Assembly: GCF_004403065.1 (NCBI RefSeq)
Contig: NZ_SOHA01000036.1
Location: 1-64,000 of the forward strand
DNA length: 64,000 bases
Reading direction: 5' to 3'
Source: Cryobacterium cryoconiti
Lineage (GTDB): Bacteria; Actinomycetota; Actinomycetes; Actinomycetales; Microbacteriaceae
Below the pieces are notes generated by a model. That model made no database searches, was not told the origin of the DNA, and saw nothing but the letters and a program-made list of their open reading frames with translations. Of this stretch, positions 1-13,723 are shown piece after piece; within the stretch, counting starts at the first letter, position 1, and each line of letters starts with the position of its first letter. A program made the position numbers and the translations under genes.

Positions 1-807
1 GGCCTCTTCGCTCCGGAAGACGGCGAGTTCGTGCTCTCGACTTTTGACTCCATCACCAGCCCTCGCCGCGGCGGGGTGCGGTTCGTCGACAAGGAGAAGT
101 CAGCCTGGGCCAAGCGCGTCCAGGATGACCCCCGCAGCACCGAGCAGATCGCCGCCGACGCCCTGGTGCAGTTGCTGAAGATCGCCGGTGAGGCCGACCA
201 GGGCCGGGTCTTCGGCGGCCGCCGCCCCGCGGTGCGGGTGATCGTGACCGAGAAGGCCCTGAAGTCGGGCCAGCCGGGCCAGCCGGCCGGTCAGGCCGGA
301 CAGCCGGCCCCCGGCCAGGCTGCCCAGGGCGGACCGGTTCCCGCCACAGCCGCCGAAACCCTTCACGCCACCGACGCCCATGGTCAGATCGAGGGCAACC
401 CCGTTCCCATCTCGCAGGAAACCATCGACCGGCTGCTCTGCGACACCGGCACACGAGGCATACAAGTCGACGACACCGGGCAGATCATCAACGTCGGCCG
501 TGACCAACGCCTCTTCACCGAAGCCCAGCGCGCCGCGATGGGGGTGCGGGACGGCGGCTGCCGCTGGGTCGACTGCGACCGATCACCCGCCTGGAGCGAG
601 GCGCACCACATCAACGAATGGTTGAAAGGCAACGGGTACACCGACCTTGCCGACGGAATACTCCTCTGCCATCCGCACCACCTGCTGCTGCATAACCAGC
701 ACTGGAGCATCATCCGCACCGGAACGGAGTACTGGCTTCGGCCACCCGTGGAGGTTGACCCGGAACAGAACCTGATCCCGCTGCCGAGCAAACGGGTGGG
801 GCTGTAG
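1..807 (+). CDS. HNH endonuclease, DUF222 family (5' end outside the window)
   Basis: The reading frame is open from the first base, so this is the C-terminal part of a longer gene. The last ~80 residues form an HNH nuclease module: paired cysteines (GGCRWVDCDR), the HH of EAHHINEW, a TDLADGILLC segment and a final HHLLLH, as in the many DUF222/HNH proteins of Microbacteriaceae. A low-complexity linker rich in Gly, Gln, Pro and Ala (about 90-115 codons into the visible part) separates it from the upstream domain. These proteins are predicted metal-dependent DNA nucleases, often in many copies per genome, with mostly unknown biological roles. The stop codon is followed within 20 bp by a 7-bp tandem array. 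Confidence 0.88.
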   Translation, partial: GLFAPEDGEFVLSTFDSITSPRRGGVRFVDKEKSAWAKRVQDDPRSTEQIAADALVQLLKIAGEADQGRVFGGRRPAVRVIVTEKALKSGQPGQPAGQAGQPAPGQAAQGGPVPATAAETLHATDAHGQIEGNPVPISQETIDRLLCDTGTRGIQVDDTGQIINVGRDQRLFTEAQRAAMGVRDGGCRWVDCDRSPAWSEAHHINEWLKGNGYTDLADGILLCHPHHLLLHNQHWSIIRTGTEYWLRPPVEVDPEQNLIPLPSKRVGL

Positions 808-824
808 GAGTTGGTGTTTGGTTG

Positions 825-909
825 CTGGTCTCTGGTCTCTGGTCTCTGGTCTCTGGTCTCTGGTCTCTGGTCTCTGGTCTCTGGTCTCTGGTCTCTGGTC
901 TCTGGTCTC
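825..909. repeat. 7-bp tandem repeat, unit CTGGTCT, about 12 copies
   Basis: An almost perfect head-to-tail heptamer array (CTGGTCT) of about 85 bp lies just after the HNH gene stop. It runs directly into the interspersed repeat GTCTCGACAGGCTCGACCACC, whose first bases match the heptamer phase. Because 7 is not a multiple of 3, open frames through it are repetitive artefacts. Copy number is likely to vary by slippage. Confidence 0.95.
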
Positions 910-1054
910 GACAGGCTCGACCACCGTCGCGGGCGCCTCTGGCGAGCGGGTCACCGGGTCTCGACAGGCTCGACCACCGGGGCTCGACAGGCTCGACCAC
1001 CGTCGCGGGCGCCTCGGAGGGGCGGGTCGCCGGGTCTCGACAGGCTCGACCAAC
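905..1054. repeat. Four copies of an interspersed repeat, core TCGACAGGCTCGACCA
   Basis: Copies lie at 905-925, 958-978, 982-1001 and 1034-1054. Each carries (G)TCTCGACAGGCTCGACCACC or a one-base variant. Two are followed by a related 32-bp spacer (926-957 and 1002-1033, both starting CGTCGCGGGCGCCTC), so the block looks like an imperfect local duplication. Two further copies lie near 4.8 kb. The core contains TCGA twice and partly self-pairs (TCGA...TCGA). No gene is credible here. Confidence 0.85.
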
Positions 1055-1083
1055 GGGGCTCGGGCGACGGGCAGCGGGGAGGG

Positions 1084-3978
1084 TCAGTGCGCGAAGACCA
1101 CCGCGGGAGCTGCACTCGGAGCCGGCTTGGAGAAGAGATAGCCCTGACCGTAACGGCAGCCCATCCCCTGCAGCAGATCACGCTGGGACGTTGTCTCGAT
1201 ACCCTCGGCCACGACATCCAGGTTCAGGGAATCGGCCAGACGCAGAATGCCCTCCACGATCGCGCGATCGTGGTCAGAACTCTCCACGTCGCGAATGAAC
1301 GTCAAGTCGATCTTGAGCAGGTCAACCGTGAATGCGCGCAGATGAGTGAAGGACGAATACCCTGTGCCGAAGTCGTCGATCGCCAGTTTCACGCCGAGCC
1401 CACGCAGCTCCTGGAAGGTCCTCGCCGCGGAATCGATCGCGTCGAGCACCGCGCTCTCGGTCAACTCCAGCCAGAGCTGTTCCGGGGGCAGCCCCGACTC
1501 GGCAAGGGCGCGCTTGACGACGTCACCGAAGTCATCCTGCACGAACTGGCGTGCGGAAACGTTGACGCTGACCGCCATCCCCCGGTCCAACTCGGTGGCC
1601 GCACGGCACGCCTGGCCGAGCACAGTCGATCCGATCCCCTTGATCAAACCCACCTCCTCAGCCAGAGCGATGAAATCGCCCGGCATCACGATGCCGCGGT
1701 CCGGCCGCCGCCATCGCGCCAGAGCCTCGGTGGCCACCACCGTGTGGTTCTGCAGATCCACGATCGGCTGGTACCAGGTTTCAATCTCGCCCAGTTCGAC
1801 CGCATCGCGCAGGGCCAGTTCACAGTCGAGCCGCTGGTGAATGCGGTAGCGCAGGTCGTCGTCGAAGACCTCATAGCGGGCCCGCCCGCGATCCTTCGCC
1901 TGATACATGGCCTGGTCCGCGTTGCGCAGCAGCAGCTCGGCATCGTCGTGCCCGAGGCCGAAGGCGATCCCGATGCTGGCATCGACGGATGCGATCTGGT
2001 CGCCGACCGCGATCGGCCGCGCGATGGACGCCTGGATCGTATCGGCAATCTGGCGCACGTCGGCGCTGCTGCCGACATCCGGGCAGATAACGACGAACTC
2101 GTCGCCACCGATCCGGGACACCGTGTCACCGGAGCGGATGCTCTGCCGCAAACGGATGCCCACCTCAGTCAGCACGGCGTCGCCGGCGTGGTGCCCCAAG
2201 CTGTCATTGACGAACTTGAATCGGTCGAGATCGATGAACAGGACCGCGACGCCGAGCCCCAGGCGCGACGCCTGCAGAAGCGCCTGATTCAAACGGTCAA
2301 GCAGCAAGAGACGGTTGGGAAGGTTCGTGAGCGGGTCGTGGAAGGCCAGGTGCTCCACCCGCGCTTCAGCCAGGCGTCGGGCGGTGATGTCCTCCACCTG
2401 GTACAGCAGTCCCCCGGCCTGGTCGCCCTCGAGGATCTCGGCAATGCTGACCTTGACCCAGGTTTCCTGCTCACCGCCGTGGCGCATCCGCCGGTCCATG
2501 CGCTGTCGAGTGGACGCACCATTGAGGCCCGTGCCCTCGGCCAGCCCGTCGTCACCGTGCTCAGCCGGCATGAAGATCGTCTCGATGTGCGCGTTGACCA
2601 GAGTGGCGCTCCCACCCGCCAGGCTGAGGAGCCTTCTGTTGGCGGCCACCACAAGCCCGTCCAGGGTGACGATGGCCGTGCCGAGCGGCGAGGACGCGAA
2701 GGCCGCCTCGAACCGTGCGGCAGCCTCCGCCGCCGCGTTCTCGGCCACCCGCTGCGCCGTCACATCGGTGACACTGGCCAAGTGCCCGACGATGCCCCTC
2801 TCGTCGCGCATCGGGGCGGTGTTCACCTGCACCCAATTGACCTGGCCAACAGGGGTAAGGAACCGCATCGTGGTCTCGTAAGGCTCACCGGCGGCGGCTT
2901 TCAACTCCCATTGGGCGAACACGCGCTCCGCGTCGTCCGGATGAACCGCACTCGCCCAGCCGTCACGACGCGATGCACTCTTCGTCAGCCCGCTGAGCGC
3001 ATGCCACTGGTCGTTGGCGGAAACAAGACCGCCCGCGGCATCCAGCTGCACGATCCCGACCGGCGCGATCTTGATGAGGGTGTGCAGGGTGTCCGCTGTT
3101 TCCGCGAGCTGACGGGTGCGGTTCTCGACCGTCTCCTCGAGCGTGTGGTTGGCCTCGGCGAGATCCTGCATGGCCGCCTGGCGCAGGCGATCGACGACGC
3201 GCAGTCGACGAGCCGCGACCCACGCGAGGACGCAGCCGAGAATCGTCACGCTCATGACCAGGATGGCGATGCCGAACGCTGTGTCGTACCACCCTCGGCG
3301 CTCACCCCAGAGCTCAAGCCAACCGAGCACGAACGGTCCGACAACCAGGAACGGAACCACCTGACGGAGAAGTCGCCCCGCGCTCCCATCGGTGCGGATC
3401 AGCCCGAGGAGACCGGCATCGGGACGCTGGAGCAGAACGGCCGACGCCAGGATCACGATGCCCAGGGCCGTGGGCCAGGCCATGCTCGTGTAGCCACCGA
3501 CGGAATAGAGGGACGAGACCCCGAAGGCATAGCCCATGATCGCGATCAGACTGACGCTCAGCGCCGCGAACGCGAAGCCGAGCATCGCGGCCGAGCGAGC
3601 GGTTCGGCTGGCGATGACGGATGTCCCGAGCAGGATCAACGCCACCGCGGTGGACGGCGCCATCCGCTCCGACTGGCCCTGGAAGTCGATCCCCGGCAGG
3701 AGCGCGTCGATGCCGAGCGAGTTGCCGGAGACGAACTCTGCCACGGTGAGAGCCCCGATCACGAGGGCCATCAAACCCAGTGTGAGCGAGAGCCAGCGCC
3801 GGTCGAACGAGAAAACGCCGACCGCGACCAGAACGAGCCCCAGCGCTGTCATCGGCTTCATCGCCAGCAGGAAACCCATCGACGAGGGCATGGAATCGAA
3901 GCCGATGTACCACCCGGCGAGAATGATGAGCGCCGTGGTACCGACGAATGCCGCACCGAGCCTGCCGACCGCGCGCAT
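1084..3978 (-). CDS. Membrane-bound diguanylate cyclase/phosphodiesterase (PAS-PAS-GGDEF-EAL)
   Basis: 964 residues, predicted to control cyclic di-GMP. The first ~260 residues contain about eight hydrophobic membrane segments. A coiled-coil-like stretch (LEETVENRTRQLAETADTL) follows, then two PAS-type sensor regions (~300-530). The GGDEF domain has an intact RIGGDEF motif near residue 620, preceded by RSGD, the usual inhibitory I-site (RxxD five residues before GGDEF). The EAL domain has an intact EAL near residue 750 (ATEALARW) and a conserved DDFGTGYSS segment. Both catalytic signatures are complete, so cyclase and phosphodiesterase activity are both possible; net activity cannot be told from sequence. 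The ATG start is preceded by a GGGGGAT purine stretch. The upstream gene (4057-4749) is on the same strand 78 bp away and may be co-transcribed. Confidence 0.93.
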   Translation of the reverse strand: MRAVGRLGAAFVGTTALIILAGWYIGFDSMPSSMGFLLAMKPMTALGLVLVAVGVFSFDRRWLSLTLGLMALVIGALTVAEFVSGNSLGIDALLPGIDFQGQSERMAPSTAVALILLGTSVIASRTARSAAMLGFAFAALSVSLIAIMGYAFGVSSLYSVGGYTSMAWPTALGIVILASAVLLQRPDAGLLGLIRTDGSAGRLLRQVVPFLVVGPFVLGWLELWGERRGWYDTAFGIAILVMSVTILGCVLAWVAARRLRVVDRLRQAAMQDLAEANHTLEETVENRTRQLAETADTLHTLIKIAPVGIVQLDAAGGLVSANDQWHALSGLTKSASRRDGWASAVHPDDAERVFAQWELKAAAGEPYETTMRFLTPVGQVNWVQVNTAPMRDERGIVGHLASVTDVTAQRVAENAAAEAAARFEAAFASSPLGTAIVTLDGLVVAANRRLLSLAGGSATLVNAHIETIFMPAEHGDDGLAEGTGLNGASTRQRMDRRMRHGGEQETWVKVSIAEILEGDQAGGLLYQVEDITARRLAEARVEHLAFHDPLTNLPNRLLLLDRLNQALLQASRLGLGVAVLFIDLDRFKFVNDSLGHHAGDAVLTEVGIRLRQSIRSGDTVSRIGGDEFVVICPDVGSSADVRQIADTIQASIARPIAVGDQIASVDASIGIAFGLGHDDAELLLRNADQAMYQAKDRGRARYEVFDDDLRYRIHQRLDCELALRDAVELGEIETWYQPIVDLQNHTVVATEALARWRRPDRGIVMPGDFIALAEEVGLIKGIGSTVLGQACRAATELDRGMAVSVNVSARQFVQDDFGDVVKRALAESGLPPEQLWLELTESAVLDAIDSAARTFQELRGLGVKLAIDDFGTGYSSFTHLRAFTVDLLKIDLTFIRDVESSDHDRAIVEGILRLADSLNLDVVAEGIETTSQRDLLQGMGCRYGQGYLFSKPAPSAAPAVVFAH

Positions 3979-4056
3979 GCTTATCCCCCGCTTCCGAAAA
4001 GCAGGACTGCCACTCGTTGTTCCAACACTACTTCGTTCGCGGATTGTGATCCGGCG

Positions 4057-4749
4057 CTACGCGTCGGCCCAGACATTCGCGATCATGTCGTGCGTGTAGC
4101 CATCCGGACCGGCGTTGAAGTAGTACGTGGCCAACCAGATTCCATCCCTGAGGAAATGCGACTCACCAGAGACGCCACCGTCATCAGTGCCCTCGACGAT
4201 GCACCGCATCCCCGCGAGTTCCTCGTAGCAGTTCATTCCCGCCGCCGACAGCCGGCTCTGCACCGCGGCAGACTGCTCGGGCGTCACCCAGACCAGTTCC
4301 GTGGTGAGTCCGACACCGGAGGCACCGCCCGCATTGGCCCACACGCAGGTGAGTTTCTCTTCGGCCGCGTCGATCAGGGTGACGAGTTCCGGGTCGGCAG
4401 ACCCGCGATTGGCTCCCGAGTTCTCCTCGGCGACCCAGGCGGGATTGAGCGCCAGATCGCCGAAGGCCGCCACCATCGCCGGGCTGTACAACTGCTCACA
4501 CTGTGACGGATGCGGCCCGTCCGTTACCGATTTCGACGGGGGTTGCGGCGAGGCGGTGACCGCCAGCGGGGCCGGCGTCGAGCTCGGCTGCGGGCGACTC
4601 GCCGCTTCGGTCTCAGGCACACCGGCACCCCCGCGCCACACGATGAGCAACACAACGAGGGCGATGACCAGCAGGGAGCCGACGGCACCGAGGAGCACCC
4701 ACATCCGTCGACGCGTCATTGCCGAAGCGGACACTGGACCTGCAGCCAT
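4057..4749 (-). CDS. Membrane-anchored secreted protein of unknown function
   Basis: 230 residues. A short cytoplasmic start containing MTRRR is followed by one hydrophobic segment (about 17-40), then a Pro/Ser/Thr-rich linker (about 45-80) and a globular extracellular part with four cysteines (SQCEQ, KLTCVW, GMNCYEE, GMRCIV) that could form two disulfides. There is no lipobox, so it is probably a signal-anchor protein. I do not recognise the family. It lies upstream of and on the same strand as the GGDEF-EAL gene and may share its transcript. The ATG has a GGGGGT stretch upstream as a possible ribosome site. Confidence 0.75.
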   Translation of the reverse strand: MAAGPVSASAMTRRRMWVLLGAVGSLLVIALVVLLIVWRGGAGVPETEAASRPQPSSTPAPLAVTASPQPPSKSVTDGPHPSQCEQLYSPAMVAAFGDLALNPAWVAEENSGANRGSADPELVTLIDAAEEKLTCVWANAGGASGVGLTTELVWVTPEQSAAVQSRLSAAGMNCYEELAGMRCIVEGTDDGGVSGESHFLRDGIWLATYYFNAGPDGYTHDMIANVWADA

Positions 4750-4787
4750 GCGATACCCCCAGAGAGAATTTCGGCTAGCTTATCGCG

Positions 4788-4896
4788 GGTCTCGACGCGC
4801 TCGGGTCTCGACAAGCTCGACCACCGGGTGGCTCGGGGTCTCGACGCGCTCGGGTCTCGACAAGCTCGACCACCGGCGGCTCGACCACCGGCGGGC
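4788..4896. repeat. Second cluster of the TCGACAAGCTCGACCACC repeat
   Basis: Alternating GTCTCGACGCGCTCGG and GTCTCGACAAGCTCGACCACCG units lie between the promoter side of the 4749 gene and the rpoC terminator, with a last partial unit GGCTCGACCACCGG. This is the same family as at 905-1054, with AAG in place of AGG in the core. Confidence 0.85.
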
Positions 4897-4906
4897 GGTT
4901 AACGGA

Positions 4907-4938
4907 GGATGGCCCCCTGCCGAAGCAGGGGGCCATCC
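4907..4938 (-). terminator. rpoBC transcription terminator hairpin
   Basis: A perfect 14-bp stem (GGATGGCCCCCTGC with its complement) closed by the stable tetraloop CGAA, 20 bp past the rpoC stop. It has no long T-run, as is common for high-GC actinobacterial terminators. Confidence 0.85.
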
Positions 4939-4958
4939 GTGGAACCTATCGCTAGTGA

Positions 4959-8855
<3,897 letters not shown>

Positions 8856-8900
8856 TTTCTCTCCTTGGAAAGTATTCGAAGTGTTCGTCATCGGCCGGGC

Positions 8901-11900
8901 CTAGATGTCGTCGATCGAGGACGACTCAAACCGGGTGGAAATGTTGATGCCGAGCTCTTCCGCAGCGCGGAACACCTCGTCATCCGTGTCGCGCAGGCTG
9001 ACGGCGGTACCGTCGCTCGACAGCACCTCGACGTTCAGGCACAGCGACTGCATTTCCTTGATCAGAACCTTGAAGCTCTCGGGGATACCCGGCTCCTGGA
9101 TGTTCTCACCCTTGACGATGGCCTCGTACACCTTCACGCGGCCGAGGATGTCATCCGACTTGATGGTGAGGAGTTCCTGCAGGGCGTAAGCGGCTCCATA
9201 TGCTTCGAGCGCCCACACCTCCATCTCACCGAAACGCTGTCCACCGAACTGCGCCTTACCACCCAGCGGCTGCTGCGTGATCATGGAGTAGGGGCCGGTG
9301 GAACGGGCGTGGATCTTGTCATCGACAAGGTGGTGGAGCTTCAGGATGTACATGTAGCCCACGGAGACCGGGTTCGGGAACGGCTCACCGGAGCGGCCGT
9401 CGAACAGCTGGGTCTTGCCCGAGGAACCGATCAGGCGGTCGCCGTCACGGGTCGGGGTCGTGGAGTCGAGGAGACCCTCGATCTCGACCTCGAGCGCGCC
9501 GTCGAACACCGGGGTCGCGACCTTGGTGTTCGGAGCTGCGCTGTGCGCGGCCTCGGGCAGACGGCCGGCCCACTTGGGCTTGCCTTCCACCTGCCAGCCC
9601 TGCTTGGCGATCCAGCCCAGGTGGGTTTCCAGGACCTGGCCGAAGTTCATTCGGCCCGGGATGCCCAGCGGGTTGAGGATGATGTCGACCGGGGTTCCGT
9701 CGGCGAGGAACGGCATGTCCTCGATCGGCAGGATGCGGGAAATAACACCCTTGTTGCCGTGACGGCCGGCGAGCTTGTCACCCTCGGTGATCTTGCGCTT
9801 CTGGGCGATGAAGACGGCAACGCGCTGGTTGACGCCCGAGCCGAGCTCGTCGTCGCCATCCTGCGAGTCGAAGACCTTGACACCGATGATGGTGCCGCGC
9901 TCACCGTGGGGAACCTTCAAGCTCGTGTCGCGAACTTCACGGCTCTTCTCGTTGAAGATGGCACGCAGCAGGCGCTCCTCGGCGGACAGCTCGGTCTCGC
10001 CCTTGGGCGTGACCTTGCCGACGAGGATGTCGCCGGGGCGAACCTCGGCACCGATCCGGATGATGCCGCGCTCGTCGAGGTCGGCGAGCAGGTCGGGCGA
10101 CACGTTGGGCAGGTCGCGAGTGATCTCTTCCTTGCCCAGCTTGGTGTCGCGAGCGTCAACCTCGTATTCCTCGATGTGAATCGAGGAGAGGGTGTCGTCC
10201 TTGACCAGGTTCTGGCTCAGGATGATCGCGTCCTCGAAGTTGTAGCCTTCCCACGGCATGAACGCGACGAGCAGGTTCTTGCCGAGAGCGAGCTCTCCGT
10301 TCTCGGTGGCGGGGCCGTCGGCGATGACTTCGCCGACTTCGATCCGCTCGCCGGCGGTGACGATGACGCGGTGGTTGTAGCTCGTGCCCTGGTTGGAGCG
10401 CGCGAACTTGCGCAGGTAGTACTCCTGCGTGCCGCCCTCGTCGAGCTGGATGGTGACGACGTCGGCCGAAACCTCCATCACCACACCGGCCTTGTCGGCG
10501 GTGAGCACGTCACCGGCGTCGATGGCCGCGAAGACCTCCATGCCGGTACCGACGAGCGGGCTCTCGCTCATCAGGAGCGGGACGGCCTGACGCTGCATGT
10601 TGGCACCCATGAGGGCGCGGTTCGCATCGTCGTGCTCGAGGAACGGGATGAGCGAGGTGGCGACGGACACCATCTGGCGAGGCGAGACATCCATGTAGCC
10701 GATGTCTTCCGCGGGGAAGAGGTCGACCTCTCCACCCTTCTTACGGGCGAGAACACGGGCGTCGGCGAAGTGCCAGTCCTTGGTGAGGGGGGCGTTCGCC
10801 TGGGCGACGATGAACTCGTCTTCTTCGCTGGCGGTGAGGTAGTCGATCTGGTCGTTCATGACCTTGCCATCGACGACGCGGCGGTACGGGGTCTCAATGA
10901 AACCGAAGGCGTTGATCCGCGCGAATGAGGCGAGCGAACCGATCAGGCCGATGTTCGGGCCTTCCGGGGTTTCAATGGGGCACATGCGGCCGTAGTGCGA
11001 GGGGTGAACGTCTCGCACCTCGACGCCGGCACGGTCACGGGACAGACCACCCGGGCCCAGCGCGGACAGGCGACGCTTGTGCGTCAGTCCGGCGAGCGGG
11101 TTGTTCTGGTCCATGAACTGCGACAGCTGGCTGGTTCCGAAGAATTCCTTGATCGCGGCGACGACGGGGCGCACGTTGATCAGGGTCTGCGGGGTGATCG
11201 CTTCGATGTCCTGCGTGGTCATGCGCTCGCGAACGACGCGCTCCATACGGGACAGGCCGGTGCGCACCTGGTTCTGGATGAGCTCGCCGACGGCACGGAT
11301 GCGACGGTTACCGAAGTGGTCGATGTCGTCGATGTCGATGCGGATGTCGGTCTGCTTGCCGTCGCGGACGCCGGAGATCGTGGTCTGGTTGTCGTGCAGC
11401 GCAACCAGGTACTTGATCGTGGCCAGGATGTCCTGCAGCGTCAGCACGGAGTCGCCGAGCGGCGCCTCGAGGCCGAGCTTGCGGTTGATCTTGTAACGAC
11501 CGACCTTGGCCAGGTCGTAGCGCTTGGAGTTGAAGAAGAAGTTGTCGAGGAGCGCACGCGCGGCCTCGGCGGCGACCTGCTCGCCCGGACGCAGCTTGCG
11601 GTAGATGTCCTTGAGGGCTTCTTCCTTGGTCAGGATGTTGTCCTTCTCAAGGGTGAGCTCGATGGACGCGAAGCCCTTGAACTCTTCGAGGATCTCTTCG
11701 CTCGTCAGGCCGAGGGCCTTGAGGAAGACCGTGACGGACTGCTTGCGCTTGCGGTCGATGCGAACGCCGACCTGGTCGCGCTTGTCGATCTCGAATTCGA
11801 GCCAGGCACCGCGGCTCGGGATGACGCGAGCGGAGTAGATGTCCTTGTCGGACGTCTTCTCCTGCTGGCGGTCGAAGTAGACGCCCGGGGAGCGGACCAG

Positions 11901-12395
11901 CTGCGACACGACGACACGCTCGGTGCCGTTGATCACGAAGGTGCCCTTGGGGGTCATCAGCGGGAAGTCACCCATGAACACGGTCTGGGTCTTGATCTCA
12001 CCGGTGAGGTGGTTCATGAACTCAGCGTTCACATAGAGGGGTGCGGAGTAGGTCTTACCCTTTTCCTTGCACTCGTCAATGGTGTACTTCTCCGGCTCGA
12101 GCTCCGGGTTGGTGAACGACAGTTGCATCGTTTCGCCGAGGTCCTCGATGGGTGAGATCTCTTCGAAGATCTCGTCGAGTCCGGTGCGAGTCGGCAGGTC
12201 CTGACGACCGGCCGCCTGGCCTTCTGCGACACGCTGTTTCCAGTTGTCGTTACCGACGAGCCAATCGAAGCTCTCGGTCTGCAAGGCAAGCAGATCCGGA
12301 ACAGTCAGATTGTCGGTGATCTTCGCGAACGAAAGACGGCCAGCGGCACGTCCGTTCTTGGGTGAGTTGGTGGTTGCGTTGCGCGCAGCAGCCAA
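8901..12395 (-). CDS. rpoB: DNA-directed RNA polymerase subunit beta
   Basis: 1164 residues. The rifampicin-binding cluster is present ([18 protein letters not shown] then [13 protein letters not shown], about residues 419-448) with the wild-type Asp, His and Ser at the positions usually mutated in resistant strains, so rifampicin sensitivity is expected at this locus. C-terminal landmarks such as [21 protein letters not shown] are intact. The start is TTG ([13 protein letters not shown]), supported by GGAGG 8 bp upstream and by the lack of a better start. rplL, which precedes rpoB in many bacteria, does not adjoin it here; the upstream neighbour is a divergent gene. Confidence 0.98.
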   Translation of the reverse strand: MAAARNATTNSPKNGRAAGRLSFAKITDNLTVPDLLALQTESFDWLVGNDNWKQRVAEGQAAGRQDLPTRTGLDEIFEEISPIEDLGETMQLSFTNPELEPEKYTIDECKEKGKTYSAPLYVNAEFMNHLTGEIKTQTVFMGDFPLMTPKGTFVINGTERVVVSQLVRSPGVYFDRQQEKTSDKDIYSARVIPSRGAWLEFEIDKRDQVGVRIDRKRKQSVTVFLKALGLTSEEILEEFKGFASIELTLEKDNILTKEEALKDIYRKLRPGEQVAAEAARALLDNFFFNSKRYDLAKVGRYKINRKLGLEAPLGDSVLTLQDILATIKYLVALHDNQTTISGVRDGKQTDIRIDIDDIDHFGNRRIRAVGELIQNQVRTGLSRMERVVRERMTTQDIEAITPQTLINVRPVVAAIKEFFGTSQLSQFMDQNNPLAGLTHKRRLSALGPGGLSRDRAGVEVRDVHPSHYGRMCPIETPEGPNIGLIGSLASFARINAFGFIETPYRRVVDGKVMNDQIDYLTASEEDEFIVAQANAPLTKDWHFADARVLARKKGGEVDLFPAEDIGYMDVSPRQMVSVATSLIPFLEHDDANRALMGANMQRQAVPLLMSESPLVGTGMEVFAAIDAGDVLTADKAGVVMEVSADVVTIQLDEGGTQEYYLRKFARSNQGTSYNHRVIVTAGERIEVGEVIADGPATENGELALGKNLLVAFMPWEGYNFEDAIILSQNLVKDDTLSSIHIEEYEVDARDTKLGKEEITRDLPNVSPDLLADLDERGIIRIGAEVRPGDILVGKVTPKGETELSAEERLLRAIFNEKSREVRDTSLKVPHGERGTIIGVKVFDSQDGDDELGSGVNQRVAVFIAQKRKITEGDKLAGRHGNKGVISRILPIEDMPFLADGTPVDIILNPLGIPGRMNFGQVLETHLGWIAKQGWQVEGKPKWAGRLPEAAHSAAPNTKVATPVFDGALEVEIEGLLDSTTPTRDGDRLIGSSGKTQLFDGRSGEPFPNPVSVGYMYILKLHHLVDDKIHARSTGPYSMITQQPLGGKAQFGGQRFGEMEVWALEAYGAAYALQELLTIKSDDILGRVKVYEAIVKGENIQEPGIPESFKVLIKEMQSLCLNVEVLSSDGTAVSLRDTDDEVFRAAEELGINISTRFESSSIDDI

Positions 12396-12572
12396 GGAAA
12401 TAACCTCCGTGGACCCCGTCAGGTCTAGTCACTGTTAGTAAGGAATACCGAGTACGAACTCCTCAGACCCTCGAGTTCTGAACTACTGAACGAGGTATGC
12501 GTCAAGGTGGCTTGAGCACGCAAAGCCGACCGCAATATGAAGGCAGAGTTTAGTCTGGGAGCGCAAAGAACA

Positions 12573-12601
12573 ACTATATGCTGATTGACCCGCTCTGTCC
12601 A
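12573..12601 (-). promoter_or_regulatory. Predicted housekeeping promoter of rpoBC
   Basis: On the minus strand TGGACA (12601-12596) and TATAGT (12578-12573) are separated by exactly 17 bp, a near-consensus sigma-70 promoter. It implies an untranslated leader of about 170 nt before the rpoB start. Confidence 0.7.
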
Positions 12602-12609
12602 CTAAATTC

Positions 12610-12638
12610 TTGACCTCTTGCATATTCTCAGGTATAAC
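12610..12638 (+). promoter_or_regulatory. Predicted housekeeping promoter, divergent from rpoB
   Basis: TTGACC (12610-12615), a 17-bp spacer and TATAAC (12633-12638) face the spermidine-synthase-like gene. The -35 element sits 8 bp from the -35 of the predicted rpoB promoter, so the two polymerase sites would be back to back. The rest of the 12396-12698 gap shows no coding sequence. Confidence 0.65.
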
Positions 12639-12698
12639 CCGGTTTTGGGTGTCTTCCGTCGGCGTTGTCGCCTGGGATGGAGGGCGCACACTTGAGGA

Positions 12699-13568
12699 AT
12701 GAGTAGGCCTGTCGCGCAGCATCCGTCGATCACCCTGAAACTGAGCGGCCACCACGCCGTCATCGAGCCCGACCGGTTCACCCCGGGCAGCTTCAACCTG
12801 ATCGTGGACGGCACGCCGCAGTCGAACGTGAACATGGACGACCCCGGTGAGCTGTTCTTCGAGTACGTGCAGCGGATCGGGCACGTGATCGACCTGATCG
12901 GCGACGTGGGCGAGCCGATCACCGCCGTGCACCTGGGCGCCGGGGCGCTGACCCTCCCCCGCTATGTGGAGGCCACCCGGCCCGGCTCCCGCCAGCAGGT
13001 CGTCGAGCTGGAGAGCGACCTGATCGACTTCGTGCGCGGCGAGCTGCCCTGGGACAAGCGCGCGCAGCTGCGCGTGCGGCACGGGGACGCCCGCGAGGTG
13101 CTCGCGAAGCTGCCGGCCGGACTGCACGGCGCCGTCGACCTCGTCGTCGTCGACATCTTCTCCGGAGCGCGCACCCCCGCCCATGTGACCAGCCGTGAGT
13201 TCTACGAACTGGCCGCTCCTCTGCTTTCGCCGCGCGGGGTACTCGTGGTGAACGTCGCCGACGGGCCCGGGCTGCCGTTCGCCCGCTCGCAGGCCGCGAC
13301 GCTGTCCGCCGTGTTCGGGCATGTGCTCGCCCTCGCCGAGACCCAGGTGCTCAAGGGGCGCCGGTTCGGCAACATCGTCTTCGTCGCCGCGCACACCCCC
13401 ATCGACACGAGTTGGGTGTCGCGGTTGCTGGCGGGCGGGCCGCATCCGTCGAAGGTGGTCGAGGGCGCCGAGCTCACCCAGTTCATGGCGACCGCCCTGG
13501 TCACGACGGATGCGACGGCCACGCCGTCGCCGCTCCCCGGCCGCACGGTGTTCCAGCTCGGAAGCTGA
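12699..13568 (+). CDS. Spermidine synthase-like methyltransferase-fold protein
   Basis: 289 residues with the Rossmann methyltransferase fold of spermidine synthases: AVHLGAGALTLPRYV (nucleotide-binding loop), QQVVELESDLIDFV (acidic ribose-binding strand end), HGDAREVL and VVVDIFSGARTP. In true spermidine synthases an Asp in the D-x-x-x-D region deprotonates putrescine; here the corresponding region reads DIFSGA, typical of the broad actinobacterial 'fused MFS/spermidine synthase' relatives whose substrate is unknown. There are no membrane segments and no polyamine genes nearby, so a polyamine role is not established. Its own promoter is predicted at 12610-12638. Confidence 0.85.
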   Translation: MSRPVAQHPSITLKLSGHHAVIEPDRFTPGSFNLIVDGTPQSNVNMDDPGELFFEYVQRIGHVIDLIGDVGEPITAVHLGAGALTLPRYVEATRPGSRQQVVELESDLIDFVRGELPWDKRAQLRVRHGDAREVLAKLPAGLHGAVDLVVVDIFSGARTPAHVTSREFYELAAPLLSPRGVLVVNVADGPGLPFARSQAATLSAVFGHVLALAETQVLKGRRFGNIVFVAAHTPIDTSWVSRLLAGGPHPSKVVEGAELTQFMATALVTTDATATPSPLPGRTVFQLGS

Positions 13569-13723
13569 ACGGGGTTGGGCTCGCCAGGTCGGGCCCGCTC
13601 ACACGTCCAAGTCGCCTGAGTCAGCCACAGACTCAGCGACGGATGTGACGGATCGCCCCCGATCGGGGACCGTCCCACCCGGCCGGGGCTACGCTGGATG
13701 GGACCACGTTTCGCCCGCGGCAT

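Noticed and set aside
905-1054. Possible CRISPR array from regularly repeated TCGACAGGCTCGACC
   Set aside because: Copies are only four, spacers are related to each other (two near identical), unit spacing is irregular and no cas gene is present.
811-4506. A 1231-residue plus-strand open frame opposite the GGDEF-EAL gene
   Set aside because: It begins in the 7-bp array and runs antisense to a gene with complete GGDEF and EAL motifs; its residues are His/Gln/Arg-rich, with no family pattern.
13655-13666. CCCCGATCGGGG palindrome before the TPR gene
   Set aside because: Short and GC-rich, likely by chance at this base composition, with no promoter elements around it.
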